DNA of 64,000 nt from Hybos culiciformis (lineage: Eukaryota; Arthropoda; Insecta; Diptera; Hybotidae), in NCBI GenBank assembly GCA_964007475.1, contig OZ023274.1, forward strand, positions 62,001 through 126,000. The letters are read 5' to 3'. A program made the position numbers and the translations under genes. The first letter of the stretch is position 1; each line of letters begins with the position of its first letter. Shown piece after piece: positions 23,948 to 34,919 of this stretch. Under the pieces are notes generated by a model. The model searched no databases. It saw only the letters and a list, made by a program, of their open reading frames with translations, and had not been told where the DNA came from.

Positions 23948-24820
23948 GTTCAACCATTGAGTAATATATAAATATAAATATTAGGAGAAGAATTCATACA
24001 AGTAAATTTCAAATTTTTTTTTCTCAAATAACTCAAAAACGATAACAATATATATTATCAATGTATTGAATAAAAATTTCACACTGAAATATGTTTATTC
24101 TTAAAGGCCGGTATTCAACTGAAGGTAAAGTACAAGATAAATTTTATCTTGAAAAGGAACATTATTGAGTGAGATAAAAATTGACACTAAATATATTTTG
24201 ATAAAAACTACCTAAACAATTTTATTTTTAATTTACTTACCTCCCAACTTTCACCCATTTTATTTAATTAATTTTACCAATATTATTTTATTTTATTAAA
24301 TTAAACAATTATTTTAATTTTAATATTTTTTACCAATTTCAGTTTAGAAATTATTTTAGTTTCTGATTTTTGTTTGTTTTCGTCAAACAACAAACGTCAA
24401 ATTCTTATTACACGACCTAATGTCAAAATTTATCTTGAAAAGAATGTTCAAAACATTCTTTGCAAGATAAATTTTTGAAATAAAATTTATTTGAGTGAAA
24501 ATTTTTTCATACAATTTTTACTCAGATAAATTTCCATTTATCTTCAATTGGGTACCGATAAATTAAATTCACCCAACTAAAATTTATCTCAGATAAAAGT
24601 TTATATGAAAAAGTTGATTTTATCTCCAGTTGAATACCGACCTTAATACAATAATAAAAATAATAAAATCAAGAATAAACACATTTGAGTTAAAAAATTT
24701 TACTTAATACATAAAAAATAAATGTAAGAAAATATTGTCATAATTTTTGAGTTATTTAGAAAAAAATCTGCTTGTATGAATTCTGTCCCTCTTATAAATA
24801 TTATTACTCAATGGTTAAAC
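23948..24820. mobile_element. Long inverted repeat interrupted in its loop
   Basis: Left arm 23948-24104 (GTTCAACCATTGAGTAATAT, later GAATTCATACAAG) pairs with right arm 24644-24820 (read inwards GTTTAACCATTGAGTAATAA, GAATTCATACAAG). The loop holds a separate TAA-flanked element. Confidence 0.7.
24105..24643. mobile_element. TAA-flanked TIR element (PIF/Harbinger-like)
   Basis: Ends AGGCCGGTATTCAACTG and, complemented, AGGTCGGTATTCAACTG. TAA on both sides. 539 bases; the interior repeats AAGATAAATTTTATCTTGAA-type words in both orientations. No transposase. Confidence 0.75.
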
Positions 24821-24824
24821 TAAG

Positions 24825-26030
24825 TAATTTTTTATTTTCTTGTCTTCGCAGTCAATTTTCCCAGTTATATCTACTTATTATATAATATATAGTATATATA
24901 TTTTTTAATAGATTTTTAATTATTTTTTATTATTATTAATTTTATCGGAACATAAATTTCCCTTGAATGCTATATATTTTAATGCAAAAAAAAATAAATA
25001 AAAAAAATTATTTTCTATTAAAAAAAATCCTGCAAAAATAAATGAAATAAAATTTATATCATGATATTAAAACAAAAAACTAAAGTAAATAAATAGCGGA
25101 ATATAACATTCGTTAAATGTGTCGATTTTAATTAATTATGGCAAGTTATACATGATCAAATAAAACAGTCATAAAAAAAACAATGTTCCTGATATTAATT
25201 TAATGGAAAATTGGTCTTCTAAGTAAAAATAAAAAATAAATAAATATTAAAATCTGTTTCTTATTTAAAACTTAAATTTTTTCCTGCTTGTTGTTAAGAG
25301 AGTGCTAAAAAATAATTATCTTTTCCTTATAATCGGTTTTTAATTTTGAAGTTGATTAGGAATATTCAGTTTGTTGAGGCTTAGGATTTAAATATAATAC
25401 TCTTTGTACTGTAGGTATATAATGTCGAATATTTGGACCTTTGGAACATAAACAACATAAATGGCAACATAATGTCTGCTGTTTTTTAATGAAATTTTAG
25501 TTATTTTTTTTCGAATAACATTAATGAAGATCTATTGTAATATTTCGATCGTCTATCATTAAACTTAAATAAGTCTTAGCCAGACAAATAAAATGATAAA
25601 ATCCTAAGAAAATAATGTTTTGAGGCTTTTCTAAAGTACATATTTTGTCCCTCATAACTAAAATAATGCGTTAAGACGTATTTGGGTTTCTAAAAAACTG
25701 AATAAATCATTCTTTTTCTCTAATCCTAAACTCAACAAGAAATTTTTAAATACAAATAATTCTCCCATTCAAAATGATAAAACAAAAAAGGCAAGAAAAC
25801 AATTTCATTTAATTTCATTTTTTATTTTTTTTTATTTTTATGATTTAATTTTTAATTTTACATTAATTTTTTGTATTTGTGTAAAAATTTTTCTTATTGT
25901 TATTTTGTTTATTTTTCGTTTTTTTTTAATGAAATATAACAATAAAATAAAATTTATTAACAAATCACAATCATAGTACTTAAAAAATCACATCACACAA
26001 AAAATTTCATCAACAAAAAACAAAAAGGGG
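24825..26030. other. Intron 1 stretch, no gene
   Basis: A/T-rich; no exon or bounded element recognised. Confidence 0.5.
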
Positions 26031-26033
26031 GAT

Positions 26034-26362
26034 GGAAATAAGGCCGCGTGAAATAAGGCCGCAAGTATTTTTTGTTGCGGTCTTATTTCATTTTGAAAAA
26101 TGAAATTAGACCGCAAAAAAATCCTCGCGGCCTTATTTCATTTTGAAAAATGAAATAAGACCGCAACCAAAATCATCGCGGCCTTATTTCATTTTGAAAA
26201 ATGAAATAAGACCACGACAAAAAAAAAATTTGTTCGGAGGGCTGATTTCATTTTTATAAATGAAATAAGGCCGCGTTGTAATTTCATGTTTCAAAATGAA
26301 ATAAGACCTCGATAAAAAATATTGCTAGGTGAGCACACACGGCAGGGGACAGCCTGCGCTAA
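26034..26362. repeat. Foldback palindrome-array element B
   Basis: The word GCGGCCTTATTTCATTTT and its complement alternate at least eight times (for example TGAAATAAGGCCGC twice at the left end), with palindromes ATTTCATTTTTCAAAATGAAAT. A GC-rich piece at the right (GAGCACACACGGCAGGGGAC) matches, inverted, the core of the element at 60005-60290, which uses the same word. Confidence 0.8.
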
Positions 26363-26364
26363 AC

Positions 26365-26828
26365 AAAAACCTTATTAAATGATCAGCAACATTTTTGGGG
26401 GAATAAAAAAAATTAAATACACAAAATAAACCCAAACAATTTTTTCTCTTTATTTTTATCATTATTGTTTTACTCTTCATCTGCATTTTTAATAAAAAAA
26501 AACAAACAAAATTTTTACTCACATTCATTAAAACTTTATTCATTCATAAAATAAAAATTAAATTTTTATACAAAAAATTATTAACCAAAACTAAAAAATA
26601 TGGTGAATTTTGTGCGGCAAGAAAAAAATAAATTATTCCAATATTATCTTTTTTTTTGTTCACATTTTTAATGATCAATTTGGAAAAAAATGTGATTTTA
26701 ATGTTTTTTTGTTAATATTTTTTTATTTATTTATTTTTATAATTTGATTTGCACATAAATCGAAATTATGTTCGAATTCATAAAAAAAAAATTATAAAAT
26801 AATCTTGCTATCATAAAAAAAAATGCAG
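26365..26828. other. Intron 1, last part
   Basis: A/T-rich sequence leading to the acceptor at 26828. No pyrimidine tract directly before the AG; an A run lies there instead. Confidence 0.5.
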
Positions 26829-27035
26829 ATCGTGTAGCATTGGTTACAGCAGCACCCTCTAGTTATACACGTATGTATCACTATTTTCCGGCACATATGA
26901 CACATCCATTTTGTTTTTATCCACCGCCACCGTTATCACCACCACCATTACCACCGTTACCGCCGCCATTAAAAGCTATTGGAAGTTCATTAGCTAATAC
27001 ACCAGCACAAATAGCACAAACACTCAGATATCCAG
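26829..27035 (+). CDS. Class C GPCR cytoplasmic-tail exon, proline-rich
   Basis: This exon follows a TGCAG acceptor and ends CAG|GTAAGG. It joins the exon ending at 1241 in phase 1 (first codon GAT), and the frame stays open for the whole exon: DRVALVTAAPSSYTRMYHYF, then a proline tract of the PPPPLSPPPLPPLPPP type, then a Ser/Ala/Gln-rich end reading QIAQTLRYP. The proline tract could bind SH3, WW or EVH1 domains, which is an inference. G+C is much higher than in the flanking intron. Odd point: the acceptor has an A-run rather than a pyrimidine tract before it, so splicing may be weak or regulated. Membership of the same gene rests on phase, strand, order and open frame, not on a recognised homolog. 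Confidence 0.72.
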
Positions 27036-27108
27036 GTAAGGTTTGTATTAGCAAAACATTGTTTTCCTATAATACAAATATACAGATATTTTATTTATTT
27101 TGCATATT

Positions 27109-27655
27109 ATTCTGGACTTTTCTAAATGCTATTTTCTTATTGCACGTAGATAGTAAAAGTAATGTAAGTTTTTTTATATTATATGTAAGGTAAAAGTGTG
27201 ACAATCATCTATACTTGTAACATAATCATTTGATTTTAACTAATAATTGTTGTATTCTTTTTATTTTGATAATTTATTAGTCTTGAAAAAATGTTAAAGA
27301 TTATAAGAAACTATAGTTCCTAAATTAGCTTAAGTTTTCTTTTATTCGTAAACGGTAAATTAACAATCGTTTAACCGGTAAAACTGGTAAATTTCAGTAA
27401 AAAACCTTTTAACGAATTAAAACCAAATCAGAGTTTTATTCACGAAAAAAAAATTCATTGTATGTACATATTTCATACAAAAAGTAAGCATTATTAAAAC
27501 TTTCTCCATTTTCAAATTTAGAGATTATTAATTTTCGGATTTCATCTGACAACGGCTCTCCACGAATCATGATGTTTTTCGAAAATTTATAGGAACTAAA
27601 AATTTCAAAAATTTGTCAGAAATAATAGCTTTTTGTTCTCCCATTCTAACGGTAA
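27109..27655 (+). repeat. 545-bp direct duplication in intron 2, left copy
   Basis: From TCTGGACTTTTCTAAATGCT to CTCCCATTCTAACGGTAATC the sequence recurs almost identically at 27910-28455 (about five visible differences), so the duplication is recent. The left end begins within the run-on of exon 2's frame. Confidence 0.92.
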
Positions 27656-27909
27656 TCCGTTGTTCTAATTTCTTGACCTCAAACGTCTTTGTTTTCAACT
27701 TATTCTTGCAGTACGTATTAACAGTGGTCAAGAATTTTCGTTAAATTTTATCAATTTTTTAGTTGAAATTAAAAATATTTTGTTAACACTTTGAATTAAA
27801 ATTTTATTTTTATTATATTTATAACTTCATGATTAAATATATTTTCAAAATAAAATATATATTTAATTTTTTTAACAAAAAATTCCAAAGAAATTCATAG
27901 TTCTAGCTT

Positions 27910-28455
27910 CTGGACTTTTCTAAATGCTATTTTCTTATTGCACGTAGATAGTAAAAGTAATGTAAGTTTTTTTATATTATATGTAAGGTTAAAGTGTGAC
28001 AATCATCTATACTTGTAACATAATCATTTGATTTTAACTAATAATTGTTGTATTCTTTTTATTTTGATAATTTATTAGTCTTGAAAAAATGTTAAAGATT
28101 ATAAGAAACTATAGTTCCTAAATTACCTTAAGTTTTCTTTTATTCGTAAACGGTAAATTAACAATCGTTTAACCGGTAAAACTGGTAAATTTCAGTAAAA
28201 AACCTTTTAACGAATTAAAACCAAATCAGAGTTTTATTCACGAAAAAAAAATTCATTGTATGTACATATTTCATACAAAAAGTAGGCATTATTAAAACTT
28301 TCTCCATTTTCAAATTTAGAGATTATTAATTTTCGGATTTCATCTGACAACGGCTCTCCACGAATCATGATGTTTTTCGAAAATTTATAGGAACTAAAAA
28401 TTTGAAAAATTTGTCAGAAATAATAGCTTTTTGTTCTCCCATTCTAACGGTAATC
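27910..28455 (+). repeat. 545-bp direct duplication in intron 2, right copy
   Basis: Right copy of the duplication; offset 801 bases. Immediately after it lies a hAT transposase fragment, so the duplicated unit may be a deleted element or flank of one. Confidence 0.92.
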
Positions 28456-28668
28456 TTATTTCAATTTTAAATAAAACGATTTTAGAAACACAAGCGCATT
28501 CAACGATATATCAGATAATCGTGATCTCATTTTGGTGCAGAAATTAGCTGATATTGAAAATATTCGCTCAGAATCCGTAGATGTTGGCTTGATGTTGGCT
28601 TGATGAAAAAGTTTGACGAATATCGTGTTTTTTTTAACGTTTAACGAATATTGGATTTGAATGCTCAA
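28456..28668 (-). pseudogene. hAT transposase C-terminal fragment
   Basis: The minus-strand ORF carries the hAT dimerisation signature near its middle and end: PTSTDSERIFSISANFCTKM, RSRLSD and NALVFLKSFY. In the hAT family this region is the last 80 or so residues and mediates dimerisation. The N-terminal zinc finger and catalytic Asp/Glu segments are absent upstream on this strand (they would lie above 28668, where I see none), so this is a relic. The sequence differs from the hAT relic at 42440-43000, so two hAT lineages are present. Confidence 0.75.
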
Positions 28669-28849
28669 GAAATTTCAAATTTTCTAGGCAACTAATTTTA
28701 AAAAACTGTTTGAAATTTAGTTAACGGATATCGTATACTTTTAGCGGATATCGGATACATGAGAAGAAAACAGCGGATTTGCGGATTCAGTTTTTTAGGT
28801 TCAGAAACCCTATTTTCGTACGAATAGATCGACTAGTGACCTAATGACA

Positions 28850-29960
28850 TATTTGTCCCACAAGCGCAACGCCAGTCTTAAAAACTCCGGTGAGGCTCTA
28901 AAGTTAAATCAATGGGTCTAGGATCAGCCTTTGTCAATTGGATCAGCAACTTTTTGTCTGGACGTTCTATTCGTGCTGTTGTGGATGGATACCAGTCACA
29001 TATTTTTAACATCAACTCCGGTGTACCCCAACGGTGTGTTCTCTCCCCAACCCTCTTTTTAATTTTCATTAATGACCTTCTGCAATCAACACTCAATCCC
29101 ATCCACAGCTTCGCCGATGACAGTAACTTGGTCGCATGCTACGATTTTATTAATAGGAAATCAGCATCTTCAAATGCTGTTACTACGAAACGAAATTTTT
29201 TAAAAAGTAGCATAAATCACGACCTATCCAAAATTTCACAATGGGGTCTTCTCAACAGAATTGAGTTTAACGCTTCTAAAACGCAATGCTGCCTTATTTC
29301 TAGAAAGCTGTTATCTTTCGAACCCCAATTTTCTTTTCAAGGCGAGAGTATTGGAAAATTTGAAATCCTTGACATTTTAGGTTCGAAAATAACCAGCGAT
29401 CTGAGCTGGAAAATTCATATTTTCGAAACGGCTAAAAACGCTGCCAAATGTCTAGGCTTTCTAAAAAGATGTAAACAATACTTTTCCCCCTCTGATCTCT
29501 TAAACATCTACAAATCCTACATACGACCGAAATTAGAATATAATTCACAAATATGGGCTGGTGCTCCTAAAACCCATCTTGAGTACCTAGACAAAGTTCA
29601 GAGAAGGCTATTAGATTGATCAACGATCACCAAACCATCAGCTCTTTAGCATCCCTCGCAATGTAGGTTCACTTTCAATTTTCTATAAATACCTTGTTGG
29701 AACGGATACGGGTTTCCTGGAAGTAAAGGCCCTACTTCCTCCACTTCAAGTATTTTCACGCTAAACACGTACCGCTTTAACGTCACACCTATATTTCGTC
29801 AAAATTCCCAGATATGATAAAACGAGCTTTGGCGATTTTTCAATTCGCACCTCGAGAATGTGGAATGCTCTCCCTTCAAAATTGTTCCCTACAGCTGGCG
29901 GACGTTTGATTTACGACTTGCGCCGCTTTAAGAAGAGTGTAAATGATAACCTGATAAAAT
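28850..29960 (+). pseudogene. LINE reverse transcriptase, C-terminal half, disrupted
   Basis: Starts with a short piece encoding HKRNASLKNSGEAL, after which the segment with the first catalytic Asp motif is missing and the frame resumes at 28912. Visible RT marks in that ORF: GVPQRCVLSP at residues 37-46 (family usual GVPQGSVLSP, so Gly to Arg) and the catalytic box FADD at 67-70. The thumb region KCLGFLKRCKQYFSP, IYKSYIRPKLEYN and EYLDKVQRR follows. A frameshift ends the ORF at 29619, and homology continues in another frame (HRRNVGSL-like, GGRLIYDL) to about 29950. With motif A lost and frames broken it cannot encode an active enzyme. Jockey/I-type by overall look. Confidence 0.85.
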
Positions 29961-30927
29961 CCCTCCTTCTAGAAAAAATAAGAGAAAATAACAAAAAAAC
30001 AAAATATAAACACTTACAAAATTAATAAGAAAACGCAAAACTTTTAACAATAATGCTAACTTGGATTCAATTTGAAAATAAACGAGTCAGTCAACAATTT
30101 TTAAAACTAAATAGTACAGTCATATTTCTGGTCAAAACTAACTAACAAAATTGTTAGAACTATATTTTGTTTTATTTTGTAATATTGTAAATGTGAATAC
30201 TTGGAAATTAAAGGAACTTATTAATTCAATAACATAAAATCACAATATGTATAGTATTATAAAAAAAGTTAAGTTTTTGCAAACATTTCTTAGTTACAGA
30301 ATTATTCGTATTTAAAAATTATATATCCAAATTTGCCTAAAAATCTAAATTTTCGGTGTCTGAGTCAATTACAGAATTTATAGCGTGCGTAAGTTTCATT
30401 TTTTCCTATTTTATCGAAAATTTTTGAGGAATAGGAAAACGAAAACAACATTGGTTTCGAAGAATAAAAAAAAGGACAAAAATAAGAAATAATTGAATTT
30501 TTTTACTCAATCATTTAAAAAAAGTATGACCTTATTTTTGATGAAATCCAGTAAAAAAAAATGCCAGTTGAATCAAAAATGCCAGTTGAAAAAATTCTCT
30601 AAAGTTTTTCCTGTCAAACAAAACAATTTCCTGCCAGATACGCTGAAACTACTATATACTAGCTTCGTTAGTAAAATTTTATTTTTACGAAGATTTTTGA
30701 CAATGATTGATATTCTATTCTTAAATAATCAAATTAAAAATGAAACGAAGCTCAATAACAAATTTCTATAGTGAAAAATTAATGAAAAATTGTATCATAA
30801 TTTTCACCACGTCCTCGTCGTTGATCCTGGATTAAAGCTGAGATTGAAAATAAATTAATATAGAATTCCTTGAAATATTATAAAAAAATAACCCCCCCCC
30901 CCCTTACTCCTAGTCTAGATCCGCTAG
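29954..30927. mobile_element. Unidentified insertion inside LINE copy 2
   Basis: LINE homology stops after ATAACCT (29947-29953) and resumes with ATAACCT at about 30928, suggesting a 7-bp target duplication around a 974-base insertion. The insert is A/T-rich, has a run of 13 C near 30891 and ends GATCCGCTAG before T, which also fits a Helitron 3' end. No inverted ends or coding motif recognised. Confidence 0.45.
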
Positions 30928-31595
30928 TATAACCTACTAACTGTCCCACTTTTTAATCCCGTCTAAACTTTTGTCCCCATTATCAAATCCATACTTCTTT
31001 AAGTATAAAAGGTATTCCACCTAGTGATTTGGTAACTTTAATAAAAAAAAAAAATAGTTAAAAAAAAAACTCAGTCGTACGTATTAATAGTGATTAGGGT
31101 AGTACATAGAATATGATAAACTGTAGAAATGACGACAATATATTTTGTTTTTATAATCATTAATACTGACATTCACAGCCAAATAGTAGAAGGCATATCT
31201 CTTTTTTTCGACAGTAAATGAATTTTTGAATGACCAAAGATACGAAGAATTTTTCCTCTAAACTAGGAAAAAACATAAGACTTCGGCAATCAACTTGATA
31301 AAACTTAAAGCAAAAACAATCAATAAGACACGAAAAAAAAATAAAAACGGAAAATTATCACGTTTAACTAAAAAAAAAAAGGAAAAACAAAGTCTTGAAC
31401 AACAAACTTGAAGTAGTCATAGGGTAGAACTAAAAACAAAAATCAATTAAATGTAAAAAAGATTTATTATACGTTATACCTATAATTATTTTTCATCAAT
31501 TTAATATTATTTTCCAATCTTTATTATTTCCACAAAAAATTTTTTTTTCTTTTCTAGTCAAATAAATAAATTAAAGCGTAATAATATATTTCCAG

Positions 31596-31714
31596 GTCTT
31601 TTCATGCGGCCCGATGAAACTAATTTATATACCACATTGGAGCCAACATTAAGTAGTAATCCTAATGTATTTTTTCAACGGACTGGAGGTGTCCATCCTG
31701 GAATGATGTATTAG
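31596..31714 (+). CDS. Class C GPCR last coding exon
   Basis: A TTTCCAG acceptor is followed by about 38 codons ending TAG at 31712-31714. The translation contains MRPDETNLYTTLEPTLSS and ends NPNVFFQRTGGVHPGMMY. It completes the phase-1 codon left by the exon ending at 27035. The very end (M-M-Y) fits a hydrophobic-x-hydrophobic PDZ-type ligand, which is speculative. The exon is too short for an ORF filter but stands out as protein-like against A/T-rich intron. The exact first base (31596 or 31597) is uncertain from reading by eye; only the phase-consistent reading gives this frame. Confidence 0.68.
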
Positions 31715-34708
31715 ATTTTAAAAATTTTAATTTCACAAATTTCATAATTCATAAAACTATGTTAATTTTTTTTTTTAGTTTAAGAATACAAATTAAATTT
31801 CTATTTAACAATATCAGCATAAAATTTGAAATTATATTTTTTATCAATTTTGAGCAGTATTTCTGAAGAAAACAATTTTTTAAATTTAAAATGAGGTTCA
31901 AATTAATTTGAATTATTTTTGTTTTAAAAATATAGGATTTGTGACTGAAGGAATATACTATCCATCTAAATTATTTAACCTGAAAAGAACTCTAATTATT
32001 GATAAAAACAACTAGTTTAATTTTTTAGTTTTGACATAACACTGAAATCAGTATGAAATTTTATAGTTTTAAGCTAATTTTTGGAGAAATGCTCCTAAGA
32101 GTAAAAGTAAAAATTGTATAAATTTATATTTTTAAAATTGAAAAATGTAACTTTTTAAGAAGGTAAAACATGAAAAAACAATAAATTTTCTGGACACATA
32201 ATATTTTTTTTAAAGCAAACAAGACTAATTTATTCAACTATTTTCGCGTTAATTAATTTTAACCTGATGACATTTTGGTTTAACTAATAAGGTCAAAACT
32301 GACCCACAATCAACTAAATAATTCTTAGTCTCGATTTTCAAGTAGTTTAAAAAATGTAATATAAAATAAATTAAAAAAATTGACAATTATTACTAAATGG
32401 TAATATATTTCATAATAAACCGTTTAAATGTAACCGAAAGAAAATTATTAAAATCAATCAAATTTCAAAAAAAAAACTTTTCTGTAAAAAACATAGTATT
32501 ACTTTGGCATAATGAATTAATAATTAATGTTTGAAACATTGCTTCCCAAAAGTTGGAATATTAAATTGAATTATTGTCAATTTAAATGCTAAAAGTTTTT
32601 TCGGGATATAATTTAGAAATAATGTCCCTTTAATTACACCGTAAATAAATCATGAAATACATCCTTCGAATTTTATAAAATTTTGAATCACCGAAACTTA
32701 AACATTTACATTCATTTACATTCAAGGATCTCGATCTTGATTCGTCGTATTTTTAGCAATACCGATTATATAGAAAAATTCCTTACATTTTACAATTTCT
32801 ATTTTCAAAACCCACAAAAAAATTGTCTACTCTAATTGTAACCTATGTTCAAACAAAAATATAAAAAAAAAATCGGAACGAAAAAATTTACAATATTTAA
32901 AATAAATTAAAAATATTTTTGATTTAATTTTTCTTTTCAAAAATTTTGTAAACGATAATCTTTGTTAACTTTTATCTTTGAATTTTAAGTTAACTAGTTT
33001 TAATTTAAAAATTGCAATAAAAAAATTCAACAAAAGTTTGTTAATTTTTAGTCCTTAAGTTTAAAAATAAAATAATTAAATTGTAAATACTAGAATTTAA
33101 TACAAACTAAATTAAAGTTTTCTCAAAATTATTTTGAAGCAATTAAATAAAAAAATATAAGAAACTACAAATACAGTTTTGTTATTGTACGAAAATTACA
33201 GCTGAGATGTTTGAGGTTGATTAATTCAAATATTTTTCTTGTATTAAGTGTATTTAACACATTATTTAACTTAAAATATATAATGACGGAAATATCGATT
33301 TTAATCTTAGTAAAGACGCGTTTTACAACAGTTGATTGGATTGTTGATTGTGTTTGTGACTATTCACTGCTTGACTGACTGAACTATGTTTTAGATGTTT
33401 GGAGTACGTTGTTGTCTTTATGTAAAGATTTAAAGATATAGGGTGCAATGTTATAATTTTTTTTAATAGTTTTTTATAATGTGATATATGTTAACAATTT
33501 GAAATTTAATGTAATTTAAACTATGTATACATGAGCTTGACTTAAGCTACAAGTAAATAAATTTGGTATTGGCAGGAATATTTTTAATAAAAAAATAACT
33601 AAATTTTCGACTTCCAGATTCCTTGCACTCTAAGAACAACTCATTTATTTTCTTAATTTCCCAATTAACAAATTGAATTAAGTAATTAAGCGAAACTTTA
33701 TTTATTATCAGATTTTCATTTTGTTTGTAAATTTGTAAATTTATCTATTAGTTGCTTTTTTTTATCAACGACAGTATTGGAGTTGTGGGTGAGATTTAAG
33801 TTAAAACATTTATTAAATATCTTAACGGCTGATATACTAAAAATATTACTAATTTAAATTTAAAAAACAAATTATTAGTTTCATTTTCATATAAAAAAAC
33901 ATTTTCATCCAAAAAAATATGTATCATAAACTTTTAGGTCAATATGAGTTTTATTTCAAGTACAAAGAAAATGACAAAAAAATTAAAAAATAACATCTTA
34001 AAATTCTTTTCTAGTATTAAATATTTAACTTTCACACATTTCTAAAATATTTTTTCAGTATAATAAGTATAATATATAAAAAAAAGTATATTTAATATTT
34101 AATTTCTTTCCAAGTATACATCTTCAGCAGTAGCAACAGCAGTCTTTATTTGCACTGCACGACTTAAAAATACTTTATTTCTTGATTGTTTCGATTGAAT
34201 TTACATTTTGTAGAAATGGCCTTTAAAAAATAAAAAATAAATATAAATAAAAAGCATGAATTATGTAGAATAGTGTATACATAGCATGAAAATTTGTCAT
34301 TCTTAAAAAAATTATAAAAAAATTTTCTTGAGATTCTTTTTACGGTTGCAAGTAATACTTGAATTCTGAATAACACCTACAATTATAAATAAAATGCTGA
34401 TTACATCAATGATCAATAAGAATAATCCATCTATCAAAGGTCATTCCGTTAATTTTTTATTAACAGTTTCCTTGATCATGACATAAAGTCCAAGATATTG
34501 TTCAGCAAAACTGTTCTAAAATAATGGGTATTATTTCCCGTTGGCAATTTTTATAAAAGGGTAAACGCCAAAGGCAGTATTTTTTAAACATTACATGAAT
34601 GAGTGAAAAGAAATGGTGTGAAAAGTCTTAAAACCAGGTTAACATTATTAAGATTTGTTAAAGAAAAACAAAAAATTCAATTTTGAAGTACACCTAATTT
34701 TGAAGTAC
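31715..34708. other. Downstream of receptor stop: probable 3' UTR, then no gene
   Basis: The sequence after the stop would be 3' UTR. AATAAA occurs at 32180 and several later sites, so the cleavage point cannot be chosen. A slightly GC-richer stretch at 33310-33430 has no frame. No other gene seen. Confidence 0.5.
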
Positions 34709-34710
34709 AC

Positions 34711-34917
34711 CTAATTCCATTTTTACACGGTAGATACGTTCCAGAAAAAACCGTGTAAAAAAAAAACCGTGTAAAAAAAAAAACATGAAAATTCTAAACA
34801 ATTACGGTTAAAAAAAATATTTTTCGTTAAAATTTCTTTGAAAAGGCTTCTTTTCTAGACCGTGTTAAATCAAAACCGTGTAAAAAAGACCGTGTAAAAA
34901 CAGAATTAGTTGTATAT
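34711..34917. mobile_element. Small TIR element with CCGTGTAAAAA words
   Basis: Ends CTAATTCCATTTTTACACGG and, complemented, CTAATTCTGTTTTTACACGG. The word ACCGTGTAAAAA occurs five or more times inside. TA borders are possible. About 200 bases, no coding capacity. Confidence 0.65.
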
Positions 34918-34919
34918 GA

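Larger units (their letters stand above)
28845..31062 (+). mobile_element. Non-LTR retrotransposon (LINE), broken copy 2
   Basis: Contains the RT region (28850-29960), then an insertion (about 29954-30927), then the LINE 3' end shared with copy 1 (CCCATTATCAAATCCATACT, AGTGATTTGGTAACTTTAAT) and an A-rich tail ending near 31062. It is inserted in intron 2 of the receptor gene in the sense orientation. Confidence 0.85.

Noticed and set aside
23676..23964. Opposed ORFs of 81-93 codons
   Set aside because: Low-complexity A/T sequence, open on both strands, no recognisable motif.
26325..26543. 72-codon minus-strand ORF
   Set aside because: Overlaps the end of palindrome element B and A/T-rich intron; no protein-like conservation visible.
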